Shown here: positions 7,063 through 15,553 of the stretch, piece after piece
Position numbering within the stretch: position 1 is the stretch's first letter
How the letters are laid out: each line of letters opens with the position of its first letter
NCBI RefSeq assembly: GCF_900537995.1
Contig: NZ_LR027880.1
Location: 1,992,001-2,056,000, forward strand
Direction of reading: 5' to 3'
Length of the DNA: 64,000 nucleotides
DNA from: Roseburia intestinalis L1-82
Lineage (GTDB): Bacteria > Bacillota > Clostridia > Lachnospirales > Lachnospiraceae
The notes under the pieces: model-generated
Seen by the model: only the letters and a program-made list of their open reading frames with translations
The model's database searches: none
Told to the model about the DNA's origin: nothing
Made by a program: the position numbers and the translations under genes

Positions 7063-8529
7063 ATGGAATTATTAAACAGAAAGAAAACAGGAAAAGTGGA
7101 GAGACCGGTTAAAGTATTACAGTTCGGAGAGGGAAATTTCCTTCGTGCATTTGTTGACTATATGATCGACATTGCAAATGAGCAGGGGAAATTTAACGGG
7201 GACATCGTACTTGTAAAACCGATCGAATTTGGAAGTCTTGACAGATTCCATGATCAGGAGTGCCAGTATACCGTACAGTTAAGAGGAATCGTAGACGGTG
7301 AGCCAAAACGTATCAACCGCATTGTGACCAGCGTTGCAGATGCAGTAGACGCTTATGGTGAATATCAGAAATATGCAGATTATGCAAAACTTGACAGCTT
7401 ACGTTACATTGTTTCGAACACAACAGAAGCAGGTATCGTTTATGATGATACAGACCGATTAGAGATGGAACCGCCAAAAAGCTATCCGGGCAAATTAACC
7501 AAATTCTTATATGAGAGATATAAACATTTTAACGGGGCAATGGATAAAGGTCTTGTGATGCTTCCGGTTGAGCTGATCGATGACAATGGTATCCACTTAA
7601 AAGAGTGTGTAGAGAAACTTGCAGTACTCTGGAATTTAGAAGAGGGATTTAAGACATGGTTAGATGAAGCCTGTGTATTTACTTCTACATTAGTTGACCG
7701 TATTGTAACCGGTTACCCAAGAGACGAGGCAGAGGAGCTCTGCAAAGAGTTCGGTTATCAGGACAATCTGATCGTAACAGGTGAGCCATTTGCTCTCTGG
7801 GTGATCGAGAGCGCAAAAGATATCAGCAAAGAGTTCCCGCTTCCGGATGCAGGACTTCCGGTGATCTTTACAGACAACCAGAAGCCATACAAACAGAGAA
7901 AAGTCCGTATCTTAAACGGTGCACATACTTCCTTTGTACTGGCATCTTATCTCTGCGGCAATGATATCGTGTTAGAGTCTATGCAGGATGAACTGATTTT
8001 CAACTTTATGAAAGCAACGATCTTTGATGAGGTCATTCCTACACTGACACTTCCGAAACAGGATCTGATTGATTTTGCAGAGGCAGTGATCACAAGATTT
8101 AACAACCCATATGTAAAACATGCGCTGTTATCCATTTCCCTGAACTCTGTTTCAAAATGGCGCGCAAGATGTATGCCGAGTTTCTTAGAGTACATTAAGA
8201 ATGAAGGAAAACTTCCGACACACCTGACATTCTCACTGGCTGCACTGATGGCATTCTACACAGGAACAGAGATCCGTGACAAGGCTCTGATCGGACATCG
8301 TGACGGTACTGAATACCAGATCTTAGATGACGCTGCTGTATTAGAGTTCTTTGCAGCAAACAGTTCTAAGGACGCAGCAGAGTATACACATGCTGTTTTA
8401 TCCAACGAGCATTTCTGGGGCGAAGATCTTACCAAATTAGCCGGAGTAGAAGAGGCTGTAACCGGTTATATGGAAGATATCCGTGCACTTGGTATGAGAG
8501 CAGCAATGGAAAAAACTTTTAACGCATAA
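7063..8529 (+). CDS. uxaB: Tagaturonate reductase UxaB (altronate oxidoreductase)
   Basis: UxaB reduces tagaturonate to D-altronate with NADH. The 488-residue protein belongs to the mannitol dehydrogenase family: an N-terminal nucleotide-binding motif (VLQFGEGNFLRAFVDYMID) and the family signature K-x4-N-x2-H seen as KVRILNGAH. The frame opens upstream at 6955, but AGGAGG at 7051-7056 points to ATG 7063 (or ATG 7060, only three bases away from the site). It is the first gene of the rightward unit uxaB-uxaA and is preceded by a palindromic operator. Confidence 0.93.
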   Translation: MELLNRKKTGKVERPVKVLQFGEGNFLRAFVDYMIDIANEQGKFNGDIVLVKPIEFGSLDRFHDQECQYTVQLRGIVDGEPKRINRIVTSVADAVDAYGEYQKYADYAKLDSLRYIVSNTTEAGIVYDDTDRLEMEPPKSYPGKLTKFLYERYKHFNGAMDKGLVMLPVELIDDNGIHLKECVEKLAVLWNLEEGFKTWLDEACVFTSTLVDRIVTGYPRDEAEELCKEFGYQDNLIVTGEPFALWVIESAKDISKEFPLPDAGLPVIFTDNQKPYKQRKVRILNGAHTSFVLASYLCGNDIVLESMQDELIFNFMKATIFDEVIPTLTLPKQDLIDFAEAVITRFNNPYVKHALLSISLNSVSKWRARCMPSFLEYIKNEGKLPTHLTFSLAALMAFYTGTEIRDKALIGHRDGTEYQILDDAAVLEFFAANSSKDAAEYTHAVLSNEHFWGEDLTKLAGVEEAVTGYMEDIRALGMRAAMEKTFNA

Positions 8530-8543
8530 GCAGGAGAACACTT

Positions 8544-10025
8544 ATGAAAGATTTTATAAAAATCAATGAAAATGATAATGTCATTGTTGCCATAAAAGAA
8601 CTTGCAGAGGGAGAGAAAGTCACAGTCGATGGAAAAGAATACACAGCGGCTGAGACGATCCCTGCCGGACACAAGATGGCGATCTGTGACATCCCGCAGG
8701 GCGGTGATGTGATCAAATATGGTTTCCGTATCGGAAATGCAAAAGAGAATATCAAAGCCGGTCAGTGGGTGCATGTACACAATATCAAAACAGCACTCGG
8801 CGATCTGCTCACTTATACCTACGAGCCTGTAAAAACAGAGGAGAAAAAGACAGAGGAGCGTACCTTTATGGGATTTGCACGTCCGGACGGCAGCGTCGGT
8901 GTGCGTAACGAAGTATGGATCGTACCGACCGTCGGCTGTGTAAACAATATTGCGACGGCGATGGCAAAACGTGCCAACGCAAAGGTACATGGCTCTGTGG
9001 AGGAAGTGATTGCATTCCCGCATCCATATGGATGTTCCCAGATGGGTGATGATCAGGAACACACCAGAACGATCCTCGCTGATCTCGTAAAACATCCAAA
9101 TGCCGGAGGCGTGTTAGTACTTGGTCTTGGCTGTGAGAACAGTAATATCGGTGAACTGAAAAAATACATTGGTGATTATGACGAGAACCGTGTGAAGTTT
9201 TTAATCTGTCAGGAATGCGAAGACGAGATGGAAGAGGGCGAAAAACTCCTAGAGGAACTGATCAATTATGCGGCAGGATTCTCCCGTGAGCCGATCAGTG
9301 CATCCAAACTGATCATCGGCATGAAGTGTGGCGGCAGTGACGGATTTTCCGGAATCACTGCAAACCCGCTGGTTGGTAAATTCTCTGATATCCTGATCGG
9401 AAAGGGCGGAACAACGATCCTGACTGAGGTGCCGGAGATGTTTGGCGCAGAGACACTGCTTATGAACCGCTGTGAAAATGAAGAACTATTTGAGCAGACG
9501 GTGAACCTGATCAACGATTTTAAACAGTATTTTAAAGATAATCACCAGACAATCTACGAGAATCCGTCACCTGGAAATAAAAAAGGCGGTATCTCAACCT
9601 TAGAGGATAAGTCTTTGGGATGTACACAGAAATCAGGAAGTGCTGCAGTAAAAGGCGTTCTTTCCTACGGCGAGCGCGTACATACGCCGGGATTAAATCT
9701 TCTCAGCGCACCGGGCAATGACCTTGTTGCTGCAACTGCATTAGCAGCCAGCGGAGCACACATTGTTCTGTTTACGACCGGACGCGGGACACCGTTTGCT
9801 TCCCCGGTTCCGACCGTTAAGATTTCCAGCAACAGTACACTTGCCGGAAAGAAAAAGAACTGGATCGATTTCAATGCGGGCGTTCTTGTGGAGGATGCAG
9901 AGTTAGAGGAGACAGGTCAGAAATTATTTGACTATGTGATCGACGTTGCATCTGGTAAGAAGGTACGCAGTGAGGAAGCCGGATTCCATGATATGGCGAT
10001 CTTTAAGCAGGGTGTTACCTTGTAA
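8544..10025 (+). CDS. uxaA: Altronate dehydratase UxaA
   Basis: UxaA dehydrates D-altronate to 2-keto-3-deoxy-D-gluconate, joining the galacturonate route to the KDG pool. The 493-residue protein has the N-terminal SAF domain (residues about 1-95, with GQWVHVHNIKTALG) and the C-terminal catalytic part with GFARPDGSVGVRNEVWIVPTVGC, HPYGCSQMGDD and MKCGGSDGFSG. These Cys-containing motifs are typical of the iron-dependent family. A GCAGGAG site lies ahead of the ATG and the spacing to uxaB is 14 bases, so the two are one transcription unit. Confidence 0.95.
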   Translation: MKDFIKINENDNVIVAIKELAEGEKVTVDGKEYTAAETIPAGHKMAICDIPQGGDVIKYGFRIGNAKENIKAGQWVHVHNIKTALGDLLTYTYEPVKTEEKKTEERTFMGFARPDGSVGVRNEVWIVPTVGCVNNIATAMAKRANAKVHGSVEEVIAFPHPYGCSQMGDDQEHTRTILADLVKHPNAGGVLVLGLGCENSNIGELKKYIGDYDENRVKFLICQECEDEMEEGEKLLEELINYAAGFSREPISASKLIIGMKCGGSDGFSGITANPLVGKFSDILIGKGGTTILTEVPEMFGAETLLMNRCENEELFEQTVNLINDFKQYFKDNHQTIYENPSPGNKKGGISTLEDKSLGCTQKSGSAAVKGVLSYGERVHTPGLNLLSAPGNDLVAATALAASGAHIVLFTTGRGTPFASPVPTVKISSNSTLAGKKKNWIDFNAGVLVEDAELEETGQKLFDYVIDVASGKKVRSEEAGFHDMAIFKQGVTL

Positions 10026-10184
10026 GGAAACGGAAAAAAGTTGTCAATCTGATATGATGGATATCTACAATAGAATGTTTGTGCAGAATTCAATCTGTTA
10101 TTTCAGAAACATCCGGCAGAAAAAGTAGAAACTGGATTCTTATTGAAAGAATCTTAAACATAACACAAAAAAGGAGACAGAATT

Positions 10185-10988
10185 ATGTCATTTTTAAACA
10201 ATTTCTCATTAGAGGGTAAAATTGCATTAGTAACAGGCGCGTCTTATGGTATCGGATTTGCTATCGCATCTGCTTATGCAGAGGCAGGCGCAACCATCGT
10301 ATTCAACGATATCAAACAGGAGCTGGTTGACAAGGGATTAGCAGCTTATGCTGAAAAAGGGATCAAAGCTCATGGTTATGTCTGCGACGTTACCAATGAG
10401 GAGCAGGTGAATGAACTTGTGAAAAAAGTAGAGGAGGAAGTTGGTGTGATCGATATCCTTGTAAACAATGCAGGTATCATCAAACGTATTCCAATGTGCG
10501 ATATGTCAGCAGCAGAGTTCAGACAGGTAATTGATGTTGACTTAAATGCACCGTTCATCGTATCAAAAGCAGTGATTCCGTCCATGATCAAAAAAGGCCA
10601 CGGAAAGATCATCAACATCTGCTCTATGATGAGTGAGCTTGGCCGTGAGACCGTTTCTGCTTACGCTGCAGCAAAAGGTGGTTTAAAAATGTTAACAAAG
10701 AACATTGCATCTGAGTACGGTGAATTCAATATCCAGTGTAACGGTATCGGACCTGGTTATATTGCAACACCTCAGACAGCACCTCTTCGTGAGATCCAGC
10801 CGGACGGTTCCAGACATCCGTTTGACCAGTTCATCATCGCAAAGACTCCGGCTGCAAGATGGGGAAATGCAGAAGACTTACAGGGACCGGCTGTGTTCCT
10901 TGCATCGGATGCATCTAACTTTGTAAATGGTCATGTGCTGTATGTAGATGGTGGTATTTTAGCTTATATTGGTAAGCAGCCACAGTAA
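10185..10988 (+). CDS. SDR dehydrogenase: 2-keto-3-deoxygluconate 5-dehydrogenase type (KduD/DhuD)
   Basis: A 267-residue classical short-chain dehydrogenase: NAD-binding TGASYGIG at residues 17-24, NNAG near residue 93, and the catalytic Ser (NICSMMSE) and YAAAKGG pair. It belongs to the group often labelled gluconate 5-dehydrogenase, slightly longer than enteric KduD (253) and like streptococcal DhuD. In this setting the likely reaction is reduction of 3-deoxy-D-glycero-2,5-hexodiulosonate to KDG. It lies 159 bases after uxaA with its own strong AAGGAG site; it may share the uxa transcript or have its own promoter. The gene symbol is left open because kduD and dhuD cannot be told apart here. 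Confidence 0.85.
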   Translation: MSFLNNFSLEGKIALVTGASYGIGFAIASAYAEAGATIVFNDIKQELVDKGLAAYAEKGIKAHGYVCDVTNEEQVNELVKKVEEEVGVIDILVNNAGIIKRIPMCDMSAAEFRQVIDVDLNAPFIVSKAVIPSMIKKGHGKIINICSMMSELGRETVSAYAAAKGGLKMLTKNIASEYGEFNIQCNGIGPGYIATPQTAPLREIQPDGSRHPFDQFIIAKTPAARWGNAEDLQGPAVFLASDASNFVNGHVLYVDGGILAYIGKQPQ

Positions 10989-11029
10989 AAACAGATGAGA
11001 TTTGTTGTGAATTGATGCTGCACCCAGTC

Positions 11030-11310
11030 AGGAGGTGGCTGAGCCTTGGGACGTGCGCCGGAACCGGCAGGTTTTGTTGGGTTCCGTTGTACGGAAATAA
11101 GAGGTTCTAAGTGCCCTTGATCTGGGTTGTGGCAGAGTGACGCGTGCATCCCCGGACGAGCCTTCCATGGCTCGACGGGGATTTTTGCTGCCATCCGTGG
11201 CAGCAAAACGCTGTTTTGTGACAAGGGCACTAAGAACCTCTAATTTCCTCCCAAAGTCATCACAAAATCTGCCGGTTCCGGTGCACTGTCGGCGTGCCTT
11301 AGTGCAAACA
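11030..11310. repeat. Large imperfect palindrome, copy A of a structured repeat
   Basis: About 280 bases without a credible gene between convergent genes. Nested inverted repeats are visible: 11058-11077 pairs with 11262-11281; 11100-11119 pairs with 11222-11241 (19 of 20 positions); an internal hairpin 11148-11182 (ATCCCCG/CGGGGAT plus CGAGCC/GGCTCG, loop TTCCAT); a second hairpin 11183-11208 (10 bp, loop ATCCGT); and a small hairpin 11082-11096. The layout is that of a folded RNA with a long closing stem and several branches, or of a palindromic mobile repeat. Outer ends are approximate. Confidence 0.7.
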
Positions 11311-11444
11311 CCCTCCAAGTTTCTGATGGATTTTAGATGATATTGATTGTGGCTTCACTGCTAAAGCAGGAAGCTGTTTTTTGCTGTGTAGGATTCGGGT
11401 GTCAAAAGGTGGCTTCAAGTTTTTGATTGGCAAATTGCACAAAG

Positions 11445-11567
11445 TCGGGTCTGTTTTGTTCCGATGTCCGAAAATAAGAAAATCTAAGTCTGCCTGAGTT
11501 AGATTACAACGGAGTGACGTGTACGTCTTAAACGCCCCGTCCATGTGGCGTTAAGACTTTTGCCGCC
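11445..11567. repeat. Copy B (half-length) of the structured repeat
   Basis: A diverged second copy in the same orientation. Shared blocks with copy A include GTTTTGTT, ATAAGA..TCTAAGT, GAGTGACGYGT (11135-11145 and 11512-11522) and TTTTGCYGCC. Between the last two lies a hairpin in the same place as in copy A, but with a different stem: GTCTTAA/TTAAGAC plus CGCC/GGCG (11525-11557). The downstream arm is missing; the coding region of the serine hydrolase begins at 11571 on the other strand. Confidence 0.65.
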
Positions 11568-11570
11568 TCA

Positions 11571-13010
11571 CTACAGGCATCCACAAACCATCCCAACCAG
11601 ATGTCCCTGAAACTCCCCAAATAAACTTTCCTCCTGCTTCCTCATAAACACCGTTACATCCGCATCTCCAAACACCACCTCAAAATGCACACTCCCCACA
11701 AACGCATCGATCACATGCGCCCGCACATACAGAGTGTTCTCTGAAACCCACACTCCGCTGGCAGCATACCTCTGGTCATAGACGGGAAACTGTCCGCAGA
11801 CAAGTTTTCCAAAACCGAAATGAATGGAACACGGTCTGCCGTGCAGTGTAAACGTAAAACATCCCTCATCATTTGTAAAATCCGCTGTAAAATCTGTAAA
11901 CTCACTACTGTTTGGTTTGAACATATATCGTTTCCCCGAAACTTGTGAAGTGACCGCTGCCGTCATTGCACTATCGCCCAGAGGTGCAATCGCAAGTGAA
12001 GAGAGCACAGAAAGAAGCTCTGTATGCGTTTTTTGATCTTCCGGGAGTGGATCTGCCTGTATGAAAGGAAGAATCTCATCATACAGAGCATCATAAATCA
12101 GTTGATTTCCACCCGCAAGTCCCTGTGTGTCTGCGGTAGTGACAAAGAGAAGATCATAATCCGGAAGGTAATGGATGAACTGACCACCCATGCCGTAGCA
12201 GACAAAACCATTTTTTTCACTGCGCCAGATCTGATAACCATAGCCGCAGGCTTCACTTGGAAGAGGTGCCGTGATGCGTGTGTCAGAGAGATGGGAGGTT
12301 GCTGTTTTGATGTAGGAGGCAGAAACGAGCTGTGTTCCATCAATATTTCCATCGTGAGATAGAAGATAACCGAATTTTAACAGGTCGGATGGAAGAGCGA
12401 CAAGTCCGCTTCCGCCCATGGAGACGCCAAAAGGATCTGTCAGCATGTAGGATTCACCGGAAAATTCCAAAACAGACAGCTTTTCTTTGAGATAATCGAG
12501 CATTGGCATGCCGGAAAGACGTTCTACAAGCGCACAGAGTGTATGTGCGGAGGACGTATCATAATGAAAGAGCTTTCCGGCAGGATGGGTTGGCGGCACG
12601 GTAAAGAAACTCTCTACCCAGTCACTTTTCATATCGACTTTGTAGGTCGTCGCGGCATGGCAGGTGCGCATCATGAGCATATCCCGGATCGTCATGGCTG
12701 CAATCCACGGATGTACATTTGCTGGAATCTTGTCTGGAAAATATGAGACGATCGGATCATCCAGTGATAATTTTCCTTCCGCTTCCAAAAGACCGATCGC
12801 AATGGATGTAAAACTTTTACTGATCGAAAACATGCGATGCAGCGTGTCTTTCTGATAGGGTGCATAGTAGCCCTCGGCAATGAGTGTGTCATGCCGCATT
12901 AAAAGAAAACTGTGCATTGGAACCTGTTTTTTTTGTAAACGATCCAGAAAGTGAAGAAGGCATCCGGATGGGATGCCAGCACTTTCTGGAGAACCTTTTT
13001 TGAAATTCAT
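11571..13010 (-). CDS. Serine hydrolase, beta-lactamase/class C family
   Basis: A 479-residue protein of the beta-lactamase-related serine hydrolase family (penicillin-binding protein or esterase fold). The nucleophile motif SISK (SxxK) follows LHRMF near residue 70, and the second motif is YDT rather than the usual YxN. No signal peptide is seen, so a cytoplasmic esterase or peptidase is more likely than a wall enzyme; the substrate is unknown. The start at 13010 is set by GGAGG eight bases before the ATG. It follows the AraC-type regulator with a 21-base gap and probably shares its transcript. The 3' end abuts repeat copy B. Confidence 0.82.
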   Translation of the reverse strand: MNFKKGSPESAGIPSGCLLHFLDRLQKKQVPMHSFLLMRHDTLIAEGYYAPYQKDTLHRMFSISKSFTSIAIGLLEAEGKLSLDDPIVSYFPDKIPANVHPWIAAMTIRDMLMMRTCHAATTYKVDMKSDWVESFFTVPPTHPAGKLFHYDTSSAHTLCALVERLSGMPMLDYLKEKLSVLEFSGESYMLTDPFGVSMGGSGLVALPSDLLKFGYLLSHDGNIDGTQLVSASYIKTATSHLSDTRITAPLPSEACGYGYQIWRSEKNGFVCYGMGGQFIHYLPDYDLLFVTTADTQGLAGGNQLIYDALYDEILPFIQADPLPEDQKTHTELLSVLSSLAIAPLGDSAMTAAVTSQVSGKRYMFKPNSSEFTDFTADFTNDEGCFTFTLHGRPCSIHFGFGKLVCGQFPVYDQRYAASGVWVSENTLYVRAHVIDAFVGSVHFEVVFGDADVTVFMRKQEESLFGEFQGHLVGMVCGCL

Positions 13011-13031
13011 TGTAATATCCTCCATTTCTTA

Positions 13032-15299
13032 TTAAGACTGAACACCAAAGCTGCTTGGTGTAACGCCATATTTTTTCTTAAATGCACGTCGGAAAGACGT
13101 CTGGTTGTTATAACCAACTTCCAAAGCGATTTCATTGATACAGGACTCGCCTTTTTCAATCAGATGTGCCGCCTCTGTGAGCCGCAGATCTTCCAGATAG
13201 ACAGAGAAGTTCACATTCATATTTTCTTTAAACATATGAGAAAAATAACTTTCTGATATGTGGAACTCGTCGGAGATCTTGCTTAAGCAGAGCGCCGGAT
13301 TTTTGTAATTTTCACGGATATAAGTCACAATGCTGTCAATCAGATTATTCTTTTCGGATTTTGATGCAAAGAAATCACACAGTTTAATGCTGATATCTTC
13401 ACAGAGACGGAAAGTTAACTCGTCCTGTGAAAGCATAGTATCAATTTCCGCTATCTGCGGAGTACTTTCTCCCGTATATGTAAAACGTGCTTTCAACAGA
13501 GTGTTGCGGATATCGGTAAGTAAAAACCGTAATAACTGAAACGGAAGCGAACGTTCTTCAATGTTCTCCTGGTGGATCAGATTGAAAATTTCAATCACCT
13601 GGGATTTATTTCCGCCAGTGATGGAACGAATCAGACGGGTTGAAAATTCAGCCGGATAGTAGTAAACATGGGAGTCTTTTTTCAACATTTCATATGGAAG
13701 GAAAATATAGTTTTTACTGGTATACCCTGCAGCATCTTTCGCCTGTTGGTAAGATTCCCATATGTTGGTGAAGGAGCAGGAGAGACCGATTCCTGCAAAA
13801 AACCAGATCGAATACTCTTCTAGCAGTTCACTATGAAATTTTAATGCTTTTTCCTGAAGTGTGATCAGTATCTCATCGGCAGTTCCACTAAAAGGGATTA
13901 ACACAGCATAAATATGTTTCTTTGGGGAACACAGATATAAGTTATTTTCATAAGAAAAATATCTGGCCAAAAGACCGGCGATAATATCTTTCATACTTTC
14001 AGAACTTTCAGTGGAAGTATTTTCATTTGGAAAAGTATCTGCAGCAGGATCATTTTCGTAAGTTACACCGTACAATACATAATAATGAAGCGATGGATCT
14101 TCTAAATGCAGATAATTCTGGATAAATGAAAGCTCATCCGGGGTTGTGATAACTCCACTCATCAGCTGTCTCAAATAATTGTCATATAAAACAGGACGGA
14201 TTGCAGCAGCTTCTTCGATTAACTGCGTATTTGCATGCAGTGTTTCCTGGAGCTGGTCATCTAAATGAAGAATCGGGCGCATATTGTTGCGGACTAAAAT
14301 AAATATCATGATAAGTCCACCGATGATTGCTGCAAAAAGGATCAGCAGAAAAATAAACTGATAATCGGATGGATAAATGGATTCCGGCTGTACCAGATAG
14401 AAAGTCCAGTCATTTGTTTTTGATGCGATCCGCATAATATGTGTGTCATTGTGAACACAGGTATTATTGTCATCATAGGATAAGGATAATACGGATTCGG
14501 TAAGCGTATTTAAATCTTTTTCAGATGATGTATTCTTATCTTCGGACAGGGAAAACACTGGCTGATCCTGTGCGTCGACTGCAATAATGTAACCGGTATC
14601 ACCTAAAGAAACACCGCTGAAAATTTTGCGTAAGGTCTGCTCATTGATATGGAAAGCAACGGTAGCAGGAATATCTTTGTAGGTCAGTACGTCCATATTT
14701 AACACATAAAGATATGCGTTACCGCTTTCGGGAAGCATAAAATCCGAAAGTGGATAAAGGGCAGAATCTTTTGTCAGATTGTTGTTGAGCAGATCATGCC
14801 ATTCATTAAAATTCGCCCCGGAAGATAAATAGTTTCTTATATAATAAAGCTGTTCGGAATTGAAAGTGTTTACACTGATAATATAGCCGCTATTTCTCAG
14901 ATAAACAAAATAGGTACTGAAAGGAAGCTCATTGTAGGAATACATATAAGAGGCAAGGGACTGCTTCATGGTGAGACCTGACAGATAAAAATCATTATCG
15001 TCTGTGGACTTCATCGTTGCAAGATGGTATAGTTTGGTATTCATGCTGAGCTGTCTTGTGATAGAATCCATGGTTGTGAAATTATTATCTAAAAGTGAAA
15101 CGGCACTTTCAAAGGTAGACTGATCCTGATTCCAGAAATCCTCTTCAGAGCGTGTTGTTGAGACACGGTGGAGGTGTACCATCAGAAGTAAAATGATAAG
15201 TAAAAAGACACTGTATGTAATAGCAAAGCGAATCATGAGAAACGTAGTGGATTCATTTTTTGCTGTGGCATCCGCTGGTGGATTCAAATTTATTCTCAT
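13032..15299 (-). CDS. Membrane-anchored AraC family regulator with extracellular sensor
   Basis: A 755-residue (763 if ATG 15323 is used) regulator: membrane segment at about residues 20-42, an extracellular sensor of about 270 residues, a second membrane segment at about 312-334 followed by charged NNMRP, a linker region, and a C-terminal AraC double helix-turn-helix at about 651-750 (CLSKISDEFHISESYFSHMFKE ... EIALEVGYNNQTSFRRAFKKKYG, shown in parts). This layout is common next to LplA/LplB/YtcP-type oligosaccharide importers in Firmicutes, and it is divergent from such an importer here. It probably senses an extracellular glycan and activates the importer and hydrolases. Start choice: 15299 has AAAGGA 12 bases ahead; 15323 has none. 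Confidence 0.88.
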   Translation of the reverse strand: MRINLNPPADATAKNESTTFLMIRFAITYSVFLLIILLLMVHLHRVSTTRSEEDFWNQDQSTFESAVSLLDNNFTTMDSITRQLSMNTKLYHLATMKSTDDNDFYLSGLTMKQSLASYMYSYNELPFSTYFVYLRNSGYIISVNTFNSEQLYYIRNYLSSGANFNEWHDLLNNNLTKDSALYPLSDFMLPESGNAYLYVLNMDVLTYKDIPATVAFHINEQTLRKIFSGVSLGDTGYIIAVDAQDQPVFSLSEDKNTSSEKDLNTLTESVLSLSYDDNNTCVHNDTHIMRIASKTNDWTFYLVQPESIYPSDYQFIFLLILFAAIIGGLIMIFILVRNNMRPILHLDDQLQETLHANTQLIEEAAAIRPVLYDNYLRQLMSGVITTPDELSFIQNYLHLEDPSLHYYVLYGVTYENDPAADTFPNENTSTESSESMKDIIAGLLARYFSYENNLYLCSPKKHIYAVLIPFSGTADEILITLQEKALKFHSELLEEYSIWFFAGIGLSCSFTNIWESYQQAKDAAGYTSKNYIFLPYEMLKKDSHVYYYPAEFSTRLIRSITGGNKSQVIEIFNLIHQENIEERSLPFQLLRFLLTDIRNTLLKARFTYTGESTPQIAEIDTMLSQDELTFRLCEDISIKLCDFFASKSEKNNLIDSIVTYIRENYKNPALCLSKISDEFHISESYFSHMFKENMNVNFSVYLEDLRLTEAAHLIEKGESCINEIALEVGYNNQTSFRRAFKKKYGVTPSSFGVQS

Positions 15300-15453
15300 A
15301 GGTATTAAATGTCCTTTTTTCATGTTTTTTAATCGTACGTTTTCTATTTTATCATAATATGAAAAAAATACAACAAAAAATCAAAAACCCAGTAAAATCA
15401 ATGGTTTGCGTAGTGTTAAAACAAATTTTGTACCCCCTGTCAAATATTGTTTC

Positions 15454-15482
15454 TTGCTGAAAATCCCATAAGATGGTAATGT
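15454..15482 (+). promoter_or_regulatory. Candidate promoter of the ABC importer and hydrolase operon
   Basis: TTGCTG (15454-15459) and TAATGT (15477-15482) are separated by 17 bases, 72 bases before the binding-protein start. The -10 box is weak, which would fit dependence on an activator such as the divergent AraC-type protein. Confidence 0.35.
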
Positions 15483-15553
15483 ATGAGCAAGACATGAAAG
15501 CACTTACATCAGAGCAGTGTCGAAACAAATTTTTTCCTAATAAGGAGGTTCTT

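Noticed and set aside
8466..9095. 209-residue minus-strand frame over uxaB/uxaA
   Set aside because: Shadow of uxaA codon bias; no family match and no start signal.
11028..11318. Open frames on both strands across the palindromic repeat (for example 11028-11318 minus and 11137-11340 plus)
   Set aside because: They arise because the repeat is an inverted repeat with few stops. They lack ribosome sites and look like no protein family; the signal is at the RNA/DNA structure level.
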